Shown here: one piece after another, positions 1 to 5,254 of the stretch
Numbering within the stretch: position 1 is the first letter of the stretch
Layout: every line of letters begins with the position of its first letter
Source of the DNA: Candidatus Kaiserbacteria bacterium RIFCSPLOWO2_01_FULL_54_13
Lineage (GTDB): Bacteria; Patescibacteriota; Minisyncoccia; Phycocordibacterales; UBA2100
Direction of reading: 5' to 3'
Assembly (NCBI GenBank): GCA_001781685.1
Contig: MFLZ01000016.1
Coordinates: 1-9,252, forward strand
DNA length: 9,252 nt
The notes under the pieces: generated by a model
What the model saw: the letters and a program-made list of their open reading frames with translations, nothing else
What the model was told of the DNA's origin: nothing
Database searches by the model: none
Program-made: the position numbers and the translations under genes

Positions 1-38
1 TATGATGCCGACTCACATTCTCTTACGTTTGTGATGAT

Positions 39-60
39 GCTCCTTTTTAGGGGCTTTTTT
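39..60 (+). terminator. Intrinsic terminator, copy 1
   Basis: GCTCC (39-43) pairs with GGGGC (50-54) through a five-pair stem with one G-U pair and the loop TTTTTA. A run of six T follows (55-60). This is the standard rho-independent shape for plus-strand transcription, probably ending a gene upstream of the window. The stem is short, so strength is uncertain. Confidence 0.65.
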
Positions 61-108
61 ATTGGGTTTTTATGATGCCGACTCACATTCTCTTACGTTT
101 GTGATGAT

Positions 109-130
109 GCTCCTTTTTAGGGGCTTTTTT
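109..130 (+). terminator. Intrinsic terminator, copy 2
   Basis: Exact second copy of the terminator at 39-60, carried by the second 70-bp unit: stem GCTCC/GGGGC (109-113 with 120-124) and six T at 125-130. Two terminators in series would insulate the peptidase gene that follows from upstream transcription. Confidence 0.65.
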
Positions 131-140
131 ATTGGGTTTT

Positions 141-249
141 TGGGAGGGCGCGGCTCTCCCCGCTGATCTTCCTCACTTCAAGGTGTGCACTCGACCTCTC
201 GTTCGGGCTCCTTGGGTGCGGTATCGGCTCACTTGACGACCTTGCATCT
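141..249. other. Intergenic stretch before the peptidase
   Basis: This 109-bp stretch lies between the second terminator and the M23 peptidase. It contains a seven-pair hairpin (GGGAGGG at 142-148 with CTCTCCC at 154-160, one G-T pair) without a T run on either strand, so it is not an ordinary terminator. The frame of the peptidase stays open back to a stop at 118-120 but has no ATG, GTG or TTG before 250. I see no convincing promoter or Shine-Dalgarno site. Confidence 0.4.
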
Positions 250-762
250 ATGATGTCTTTTCTCGTCGGCGCTGTCACAGCTTGCATCATGACCCTCGGG
301 TTTGGAGGGGCTGTCGACGGCCATTTGCATACAGGAGTCGACTACTTCTGCGGATATTTGAGTCCTGTCTACTCTCCGTATGACGGTGTCGTTACCTTTC
401 GGGATGATGCGACTGGCGCACTCGCGCTTGTAGTCGGCACTACATCTCCAAAACTTTTTCTCGTCGAGCACATGGCGACGACGACTGTTTCTCTCGGGAG
501 TAGCGTCAAAGCCGGCGACTTGATGGGACTCGAAGGATACAAAGGTGAGACATACTACAGAGGCGTGCGTGAGAATTCTCAGGCCGCGAGTCACCGGCAC
601 TACGGTGTCTATCTTCTTGCAGAAGATGCAGAAATTATTCCCGGAGAGTTTTATATTCTCTCAAACGGTGATTGGTATACAAACGGGCAGGGCAACTACC
701 TGAGAATTCGCGAGCCAGATAACGGGTACGACGGTGCCTGCGACCCTTTGGATTGTCTCTAA
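250..762 (+). CDS. Short M23-family (LytM/peptidoglycan endopeptidase-like) protein
   Basis: A 170-residue protein dominated by one M23 (lysostaphin/LytM-type) domain, a zinc metallopeptidase fold that usually cuts peptide cross-links in peptidoglycan. The motifs appear in the usual order: HTGVD (H27 and D31, the HxxxD zinc-ligand pair), SPYDGVVTF (42-50), EHMA (H74, matching the YAH-type histidine), VKAGDLMG (86-93), and HRH (H115, H117, the HxH motif). The first ~21 residues are hydrophobic but carry no positive charge, so they make only a weak export signal. The protein is short: most M23 proteins have extra N-terminal coiled-coil or LysM regions. Three cysteines (C34, C164, C169) could form disulphides outside the cytoplasm. 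The start is uncertain: ATG at 250, 253 or 289 are all possible and none has a Shine-Dalgarno site. It stands alone between terminators and the purE promoter. Confidence 0.75.
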   Translation: MMSFLVGAVTACIMTLGFGGAVDGHLHTGVDYFCGYLSPVYSPYDGVVTFRDDATGALALVVGTTSPKLFLVEHMATTTVSLGSSVKAGDLMGLEGYKGETYYRGVRENSQAASHRHYGVYLLAEDAEIIPGEFYILSNGDWYTNGQGNYLRIREPDNGYDGACDPLDCL

Positions 763-790
763 GGAAGCGGTCCTTGATTGGAGAGGTATA

Positions 791-821
791 TTGCGCGAGC
801 TTGTATTCGCGCGTGTATAAT
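791..821 (+). promoter_or_regulatory. purE promoter with inverted repeat in the spacer
   Basis: A perfect -10 box TATAAT lies at 816-821. The best -35 match is TTGCGC at 791-796 with a long 19-bp spacer, so the -35 is weak. A perfect six-base inverted repeat, GCGCGA (793-798) and TCGCGC (807-812), lies between them and could be an operator. Transcription would start near 827-829, only ~7 nt before ATG 835, implying a leaderless or nearly leaderless mRNA. Confidence 0.6.
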
Positions 822-834
822 GGTAGATATTGCT

Positions 835-1368
835 ATGATTGACGCACTTGTCGGCATTCTCATGGGTTCGGATTCGGATCTGCCGGTGATGCAGGATGCG
901 GCGAAGGCACTTGAGGAACTTGGCATCGGCTCTGAAGTGCACATGCTCTCCGCGCACCGCACGCCCGAGTCGGTCGTCGAGTACGTGAAAGGTGCGGAGG
1001 CGAAGGGATTCAAGGTTTTTATCTGCGGCGCCGGAGGCGCCGCACATTTGGCGGGAGTCGTGGCCGCGCACACGGCACTTCCAGTCATCGGGGTTCCACT
1101 CATGAGTACCAAGATGGGCTCGGCAGGCGTGGACGCACTCTTCTCAACAGCCCAGATGCCACCGGGAGTTCCCGTTGCCACTGTGGCGATAAACGGAGCA
1201 AAGAATGCAGGCATTCTTGCCGCGCAGATAATTGGTGCGGGCGACGAGGCCGTGCGCGCGAAGATCACGGCTTACAAGGAAAAGATAGGAGAGGATATTG
1301 TGAGTAAGGACGCGGAACTGCAAGAAAAAGGTTTTAAGAAATATCTTGAGGAGCAAGGATTGGTATGA
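835..1368 (+). CDS. purE: N5-carboxyaminoimidazole ribonucleotide mutase PurE (class I)
   Basis: PurE moves the carboxyl group of N5-CAIR to carbon 4 to give CAIR in cytosolic de novo purine synthesis; class I enzymes normally work after PurK. The 177-residue product matches the usual length. Visible motifs: phosphate-binding GSDSDLPVM (11-19), SAHRTPE (39-45) with the catalytic histidine H41, the glycine-rich GAGGAAHLAGVVAAHT (65-80), LPVIGVP (82-88) and QMPPGVPVATVAINGAKNAG (107-126). I chose ATG 835 because it places the protein directly before the conserved VGILMGSDSD strand. The longer frame from TTG 778 and the ATG at 820 both overlap or precede the -10 box at 816-821, so they cannot be on the same transcript. 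No Shine-Dalgarno is present, consistent with leaderless translation. It opens the purE-purM-purC-purB cluster and overlaps purM by 4 bp (ATGA). No purK is in the window. Confidence 0.95.
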   Translation: MIDALVGILMGSDSDLPVMQDAAKALEELGIGSEVHMLSAHRTPESVVEYVKGAEAKGFKVFICGAGGAAHLAGVVAAHTALPVIGVPLMSTKMGSAGVDALFSTAQMPPGVPVATVAINGAKNAGILAAQIIGAGDEAVRAKITAYKEKIGEDIVSKDAELQEKGFKKYLEEQGLV

Positions 1369-2411
1369 GCGCTGAGAAAAAACTTTCGTACAAAGCATCC
1401 GGCGTAAACAGAGATATTGAGAACGAGACGAAAGAGGAAATAGCAAGCGCGCTCGAAACAAACGATGCGCGTGTCCTCAACAAGATCGGGGCGTTCGCGA
1501 CGCTCTTCGACGGACACTTCCCGGAATATAAGCACCCGGTGCTGGTCTTAAAGACAGAGGAGCCGGGAACCAAGCAGCTGCTCGCGCTGCAGCACGACAG
1601 CGTTGAGACGGTATGCGAGGACCTCATAAATCATTTAGTGAATGATTGTATCGTCATGGGCGCTCGTCCGCTTTCGATACAGGATTGCATCGTGTGCGGA
1701 AAGGTTGAGAAACCAGTCGTCGCGAGGATGGTGAACGCATTCGCTGCCGCCGCCAAAAACAACGAGTGCACGCTCACTGGTGGCGAAACGTCCTGGCAGC
1801 CTGGAACGATTCCAGAAGGCACGTATATCCTCACTGCGAGTATCGTTGGCATTGTTGAAAAGGAGCGTATCATCGACGGCTCGAAAATCCGGGAGGGAGA
1901 TGCCATCTTGGCACTCGCATCAAGCGGAGTTCATACCAACGGTATTTCGCTCGTCCGCAAGATCATTGAAGCAACACCGGAGATAAAGAATGAGCGAATT
2001 AACGGCAAGCCGTTCATCGAAGCTGTTCTAACACCGCATCGCGCATATTACAAAGCACTCAAAGGACTTTTTGGTAAGGATGGACTAGTTGGGCTTGCTC
2101 ACATTACTGGCGGCGGGATCAAAGAGAATCTCAACAGAATCTTGCCTGAAGGGCTTGGTGCTCAGGTCGATCTTGGCAAAATCAAAGTCCTTCCAATTTT
2201 CAGCGTCCTCAAAAAATACGGTGAGCTCGATGACGCTGATATGCTACGCACCTTCAACATGGGAGTTGGGATTGCTGCCGTCGTGCGGGAAGGGTTCGCA
2301 GACGAGGCGATTGCTCACATCAAGAAGTCTGGGATTGATGCGTACGAGATAGGGATTGTCGGAAAAGGCAATAAAAACGTTGATTTTGAAGGACTATTGC
2401 GGCGGTCTTGA
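1365..2411 (+). CDS. purM: Phosphoribosylformylglycinamidine cyclo-ligase (AIR synthetase) PurM
   Basis: PurM uses ATP to close the imidazole ring, turning FGAM into AIR. The product is 348 residues, the normal size. Family landmarks in order: YKASGVN (9-15), PGTK (67-70) in the nucleotide loop, CEDLINHLVND (84-94), GGETSWQPG (139-147, canonical GGETAEMPG), IIDGSKIREGD (169-179), SSGVHTNGISLVRK (186-199), LTPHRAYYK (222-230), HITGGGIKENLNRILP (246-261) and MLRTFNMGVG (293-302). The ATP-loop is divergent: the usual TDGVGTK reads TEEPGTK here, and AEMPG reads SWQPG. This may be lineage-typical drift and the enzyme still looks intact. The start overlaps the purE stop (ATGA), and AGGA lies 5 nt before the ATG, one of the few possible Shine-Dalgarno sites in the window. 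Coupling with purE is likely. Confidence 0.93.
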   Translation: MSAEKKLSYKASGVNRDIENETKEEIASALETNDARVLNKIGAFATLFDGHFPEYKHPVLVLKTEEPGTKQLLALQHDSVETVCEDLINHLVNDCIVMGARPLSIQDCIVCGKVEKPVVARMVNAFAAAAKNNECTLTGGETSWQPGTIPEGTYILTASIVGIVEKERIIDGSKIREGDAILALASSGVHTNGISLVRKIIEATPEIKNERINGKPFIEAVLTPHRAYYKALKGLFGKDGLVGLAHITGGGIKENLNRILPEGLGAQVDLGKIKVLPIFSVLKKYGELDDADMLRTFNMGVGIAAVVREGFADEAIAHIKKSGIDAYEIGIVGKGNKNVDFEGLLRRS

Positions 2412-2436
2412 CTATGCATTGAAATCAATGTAGATT
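2408..2436 (+). promoter_or_regulatory. Candidate purC promoter with palindrome in its spacer
   Basis: TTGACT (2408-2413, five of six -35 bases) and TAGATT (2431-2436, four of six -10 bases) are 17 bp apart. The -10 box ends 5 nt before the purC ATG at 2442, so transcription would begin at or next to the start codon (leaderless). The spacer holds a perfect inverted repeat, CATTGA-AA-TCAATG (2417-2430), suited to a dimeric repressor. The -35 overlaps the purM stop codon. This is a prediction from base matches and spacing only. Confidence 0.5.
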
Positions 2437-2441
2437 GAAAC

Positions 2442-3410
2442 ATGACGGAAGTTCTCAAAGAAACCAACTTCGTTTTTCTCGGGAAGAAAAGAGCAGGTAA
2501 GGTGCGCGATATATATGAGCCTTCGACGGGCTCAGGCCGAGGCAGCCTAATCCTCATCTCTACCGATCGGCACTCCAGTTTCGACCGGCTCATCGCGCAC
2601 ATACCGCATAAAGGGCAGGTATTGAACCAGCTTTCAGCTTTCAGCTTTCAGAAGACGGAAGATATTATTCCCAATCATGTTATTGCAGTTCCGGACCCGA
2701 ATGTGACGGTCGCGAAAAAGTGCAACACGGTGCCTGTGGAGGCGGTCGTGCGTGGATATCTCACGGGAGTGACCGACACGGCAATTTGGACGCGTTATTC
2801 GAAAGGAGAGCGCGAATTCGGCGGCGTCGTCCTGCCCGACGGAATGACAAAGAACCAGAAGCTTCCCACGCCGATTTTCGATCCGACAACGAAGGAAGAA
2901 ATGCATGATCGCGCGCTCACGCCCGAAAAAATGATCTCAGAAGGGTTTATCACGAAAGAACTGTTCGAGAAGATTCGGGATACAGCTTTCGCACTCTTCG
3001 CGCGCGGGCAGGAAATCGCTGCGAAGCGCGGACTGATTCTCGTGGATACGAAGTATGAGTTTGGACTCGACACCTCGACATCGCTCGGGGCAGGTGGGAC
3101 TCTCACATTGATTGACGAAATTCATACGCCCGATTCCTCTCGCTACTGGCAGCTTGGCTCGTATGAGGAACGATTTGCAAGAGGCGAAGAGCCAGAATAT
3201 TTTGATAAGGAGTTTTTGCGATTGTGGTTTAAAGAACACTGTGATCCGTACAAAGACAAAGTACTTCCTCCCGCACCTCCTGAGCTTGTAGAGGAGCTCT
3301 CGCGGCGCTACATTCAGATGTATGAGCAGATCACGGGCGAGAAATTCCAGCCAGCCGAGGTGCCCATCATCCCGCGCATCGAGCGTAATTTGAAACAATA
3401 TGCAATTTGA
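2442..3410 (+). CDS. purC: SAICAR synthetase PurC with two extra repeat-like loops
   Basis: PurC joins CAIR and aspartate using ATP to form SAICAR. Motifs: FVFLGKKRAGKVRDIYE (10-26, ATP-binding glycine loop), STDRHSSFDRL (40-50), PVEAVVRGYLTG (98-109), DGMTKNQKLPTPIFDPTTK (133-151), VDTKYEFG (201-208) and DEIHTPDSSRYW (225-236). At 322 residues it resembles the long yeast Ade1-like form rather than the ~240-residue E. coli form. Two loops look expanded by low-complexity residues coded by palindromic DNA: residues 27-35 (PSTGSGRGS) between KVRDIYE and the next strand, and 211-220 (TSTSLGAGGT) between YEFGLD and LTLIDE. Residues 65-70 are coded by a tandem heptamer. All keep frame and catalytic motifs are intact, so the enzyme is probably active. 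It starts 30 bp after purM, perhaps from its own promoter, without a Shine-Dalgarno site, and its end overlaps purB by 11 bp. Confidence 0.94.
   Translation: MTEVLKETNFVFLGKKRAGKVRDIYEPSTGSGRGSLILISTDRHSSFDRLIAHIPHKGQVLNQLSAFSFQKTEDIIPNHVIAVPDPNVTVAKKCNTVPVEAVVRGYLTGVTDTAIWTRYSKGEREFGGVVLPDGMTKNQKLPTPIFDPTTKEEMHDRALTPEKMISEGFITKELFEKIRDTAFALFARGQEIAAKRGLILVDTKYEFGLDTSTSLGAGGTLTLIDEIHTPDSSRYWQLGSYEERFARGEEPEYFDKEFLRLWFKEHCDPYKDKVLPPAPPELVEELSRRYIQMYEQITGEKFQPAEVPIIPRIERNLKQYAI
2517..2547. repeat. REP-like palindromic element inside purC (first)
   Basis: GAGCC (2517-2521) and GGCTC (2529-2533) form an inverted repeat around TTCGACG, followed by AGGCCGAGGCAGCC. The core CCTTCGACGGGCTCAGGCC resembles short GC-rich REP-like repeats scattered through many bacterial genomes, which read PEPVEG on the opposite strand when translated. 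Here it lies in frame and codes for PSTGSGRGS (residues 27-35) in a surface loop of PurC. Family membership is from memory of the motif, not from a search. Confidence 0.55.
2629..2651 (+). repeat. Tandem heptamer (AGCTTTC)x3 inside purC
   Basis: Three perfect copies of AGCTTTC (2629-2635, 2636-2642, 2643-2649) plus AG. Three 7-nt units make 21 nt, so the frame is kept, and the run codes for LSAFSF within NQLSAFSFQ (62-70), where related enzymes usually read like TQLSxFWF. The length of this segment seems unchanged relative to the family, so it may be repeat substitution rather than net insertion. Confidence 0.85.
3071..3096. repeat. REP-like palindromic element inside purC (second)
   Basis: CCTCGA (3073-3078) pairs with TCGGGG (3085-3090, one G-T pair) around the loop CATCGC, and CACCT (3071-3075) also matches AGGTG (3092-3096). 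The core CTCGACATCGCTCGGGGCAGG is like the opposite arm of the REP-like sequence at 2517-2547 (TCGAC...GCTC.GG.C). It codes in frame for TSTSLGAGGT (residues 211-220), where related PurC proteins have only a short turn between YEFG and LIDE. Confidence 0.5.
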
Positions 3411-4821
3411 CCCACTCACGGCAATAAGTTCTATCGACGGTCGCTACCGCGATGCCGCAGCCGAGCTTGCGGAATACTTCAGCGAGTTTGCGCTCATCCG
3501 TGCACGTGTTCGTGTCGAGTGCGAATATCTTCTCGCGCTCTCTGAGACACCGAATGTAGGAATGAGATCACTCAATGCTGACGAGAAGAAACTTCTCAAA
3601 AAGACATGTGATGTCACGGTTGAGGATGCCAAGGTCGTGAAGGAAATAGAGAAAGAAGGGTATGAGGGAATTCCTGCGACGAATCATGACGTGAAGGCGG
3701 TCGAATATTTCATCAAACACAAACTTGCAAAAACTTCACTGGTCGACGTTTCAGAGTGGGTGCATTTTGCGCTCACGTCAGAGGATACCGATAACATCGC
3801 ATATGCTTTGCTTCTCGGCGACGCGTTGGAGGGAGCTCTTCTACCGGCCCTTGAAGATGTTCGATTGACGCTCGACAAAACAGCAAAAGAACACGCCGCG
3901 ACGCCGATGCTCGCGCGCACGCATGGCCAACCGGCTTCTCCCACGACGTTTGGAAAAGAGATGCGTGTATTCGAATCCCGTGTATCTCGCCAAATATATG
4001 GATGTCGGACATCCATAATTTTGGTGAAGTTTGGGGGTGCGACGGGGAATTGGAGCGCGCACGTCTCCGGTGCGCCGGATGTCGATTGGATGGAGTTCAG
4101 TAGGAAATTCGTGCAGCGATTCAACATCGAACCGAAAACGGCGCACAAAAAAATGGCCGGCGTTATCCAAGTCGAGCTCAATGATGCAACGACGCAGATC
4201 GAGCCGCACGATACGTACGCAGAACTTTTTGATAATCTCCGCCGCATCAACACGATTCTCATCGATCTCTCGCAAGATGTTTGGCGATATATCTCTGATG
4301 GTTGGCTTTCGCAGAAAGCAAAAGCAGGGGAGGTGGGCTCTTCTACCATGCCGCACAAAGTGAATCCGATAGATTTTGAGAATGCCGAGGGCAATCTTGG
4401 CGTCGCAAATAGCCTCTTCGAGCATTTCTCGCGCAAACTTCCTATCTCGCGCCTTCAGCGCGACCTTTCCGACTCAACAGTAAAGCGCACCTTCGGCATC
4501 GCCTTCGCGCATTCCTTGATCGCCTACAAAGCGCTACTGCGGGGCCTCTCGAAGGTGAGTGTGAACAAAGCCGCGATGCTCGCGGAATTGCAGAAACATC
4601 CAGAGGTCATCGCGGAGGCCATCCAAACAGCTCTCCGTCGCGAAGGCGTGGATGTGCCATACGAAAAGCTTAAGGCGCTCACACGCGGCAGGGAAGTCTC
4701 GCTCGCTGATTTTGCAAAGTTCATCGACAGCCTCGACGTCGATGCGAAAGTAAGAGCCCGCCTCAAGAAAATCCGTCCAGAGAATTACATCGGACTTGCT
4801 GTTAAAATTGCGGAGACATAA
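3400..4821 (+). CDS. purB: Adenylosuccinate lyase PurB (E. coli-type)
   Basis: PurB releases fumarate twice in purine synthesis: SAICAR to AICAR and adenylosuccinate to AMP. The 473-residue protein follows the E. coli enzyme (about 456 residues) closely: SSIDGRYRD (10-18), NHDVKAVEYF (95-104), HFALTSEDTDN (122-132), ARTHGQPASPTTFGKEM (172-188) with catalytic H175, TTQIEPHD (264-271), and the lyase signature GSSTMPHKVNPIDFENAEGN (313-332) whose flexible loop carries the catalytic serine (S314 or S315). Near the C-terminus PYEKLKALTRGR (420-431) matches well. Two departures from the family: residues 200-207 (YGCRTSII) are coded by a near-perfect palindrome, and about 15 residues (244-258) appear inserted before the TTQIEPHD motif. 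Both keep frame. The start overlaps the purC end by 11 bp, suggesting translational coupling; no Shine-Dalgarno site is visible. Confidence 0.95.
   Translation: MQFDPLTAISSIDGRYRDAAAELAEYFSEFALIRARVRVECEYLLALSETPNVGMRSLNADEKKLLKKTCDVTVEDAKVVKEIEKEGYEGIPATNHDVKAVEYFIKHKLAKTSLVDVSEWVHFALTSEDTDNIAYALLLGDALEGALLPALEDVRLTLDKTAKEHAATPMLARTHGQPASPTTFGKEMRVFESRVSRQIYGCRTSIILVKFGGATGNWSAHVSGAPDVDWMEFSRKFVQRFNIEPKTAHKKMAGVIQVELNDATTQIEPHDTYAELFDNLRRINTILIDLSQDVWRYISDGWLSQKAKAGEVGSSTMPHKVNPIDFENAEGNLGVANSLFEHFSRKLPISRLQRDLSDSTVKRTFGIAFAHSLIAYKALLRGLSKVSVNKAAMLAELQKHPEVIAEAIQTALRREGVDVPYEKLKALTRGREVSLADFAKFIDSLDVDAKVRARLKKIRPENYIGLAVKIAET
3998..4018. repeat. Near-perfect 21-bp palindrome inside purB
   Basis: TATGGATGTC and GACATCCATA are perfect 10-base inverted arms around a single central G. 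The segment codes for YGCRTSI (residues 200-206) in PurB. By recalled comparison with E. coli PurB the surrounding block keeps the same length, so the palindrome seems to replace native codons rather than add to them, and the residues it codes are unlike the family's. Confidence 0.85.
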
Positions 4822-4837
4822 AAGAGTCAAGTTCGCA

Positions 4838-4843
4838 TATAAT
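4838..4843 (+). promoter_or_regulatory. -10 box before the small membrane protein
   Basis: A perfect TATAAT, again followed by G, giving a decoy ATG at 4842. The end of the -10 is 10 nt before ATG 4854. The -35 region is weak (GAGACA at 4813-4818, 19-bp spacer). It lies 16 bp after the purB stop, so this gene may be expressed on its own as well as by read-through. Confidence 0.5.
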
Positions 4844-4853
4844 GTCTGAGAAT

Positions 4854-5198
4854 ATGTTTGAGCAAATCATTTCAAGTGTTCCGGAAGAGGTGAAGAGGAT
4901 CGGAGCAATCGGCCTCATTCTCGTTTTGATTGTCGGCACTCTCATCGCCAAAGCAGCATGGATGAAAGCATGGCAGGGAGATGTATATATATCGCGCGAG
5001 AAGATTGTATTTGAGGATAAGGGGCGCTTTTTTGCATTGCATGGATTTCGCAGGATACTGCGCCTAATTTCTGCGTCTCTATTTTTTATTGTAGGATTTT
5101 TCCTGCTTTGGATAGGGGAAATTTTTACAGGCATCGGGGCTTTCTTTTTGGGGACGGTACTTTTTCTTACTCCGTGGATGACAAAAGACATACGCTGA
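4854..5198 (+). CDS. Small two-helix membrane protein of unknown function
   Basis: I do not recognise this 114-residue protein. It has one N-terminal hydrophobic segment (about residues 17-35, AIGLILVLIVGTLIAKAAW), a polar stretch with WQGDVYISREKIVFEDKGRF, and a second long hydrophobic region (about 70-108) that could span the membrane once or twice. It ends TPWMTKDIR with no further domain. I chose ATG 4854 because the ATG at 4842 lies inside the -10 box TATAATG and could not be transcribed from that promoter; if the gene is read from upstream, the 4842 start (118 residues) is possible. It follows purB by 32 bp, but nothing links it to purine synthesis. Its 3' end faces the ABC permease gene with 56 bp between. 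Confidence 0.7.
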   Translation: MFEQIISSVPEEVKRIGAIGLILVLIVGTLIAKAAWMKAWQGDVYISREKIVFEDKGRFFALHGFRRILRLISASLFFIVGFFLLWIGEIFTGIGAFFLGTVLFLTPWMTKDIR

Positions 5199-5254
5199 CC
5201 AACACTCAGCTTAAGAGCCGCGTGGGGTTTCTGAACGAAATTGCGTAAAGACGA
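5199..5254. other. Convergent intergenic gap without a visible terminator
   Basis: The plus-strand purine cluster and the minus-strand ABC operon run head-on here with 56 bp between stop codons. I find no stem followed by a T run for either strand, so the transcripts may overlap at their 3' ends. Confidence 0.5.

Larger units (their letters stand above)
1..140. repeat. 70-bp perfect tandem duplication
   Basis: Positions 1-70 and 71-140 are identical base for base, so the window opens with two head-to-tail copies of a 70-bp unit beginning TATGATGCCGACTCAC and ending ATTGGGTTTT. More copies may lie left of the window edge. Each unit contains one intrinsic terminator (annotated separately). I see no coding capacity in the unit. 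A tandem copy of a terminator region could be real slippage or unequal recombination, or an assembly artefact; the sequence alone cannot decide. Confidence 0.95.

Noticed and set aside
142..160. GC-rich hairpin GGGAGGG/CTCTCCC as a further terminator
   Set aside because: No T run follows it on either strand; the T run before it belongs to the duplicated unit's end.
190..232. tRNA-like look (GTTCGGGCTCC resembling a T-arm)
   Set aside because: No acceptor stem, D-arm or anticodon arm can be paired around it.
233..254. TTGACG at 233-238 and TATGAT at 249-254 as the peptidase promoter
   Set aside because: The spacer is only 10 bp, far from the usual 16-18, and the box would overlap the ATG.
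778..834. Longer PurE starting at TTG 778 or ATG 820
   Set aside because: The added residues match nothing in PurE and the DNA contains the -10 box TATAAT at 816-821.
1365..2411. PurM as a degraded gene because of the altered ATP-loop
   Set aside because: All other conserved blocks are intact, the frame is full length, and the PGTK core is kept; lineage divergence is the simpler reading.
3684..4436. Long open frame on the minus strand opposite purB (250 codons)
   Set aside because: It is antisense to a clearly conserved enzyme, has no recognisable motifs, and reflects codon bias of purB.
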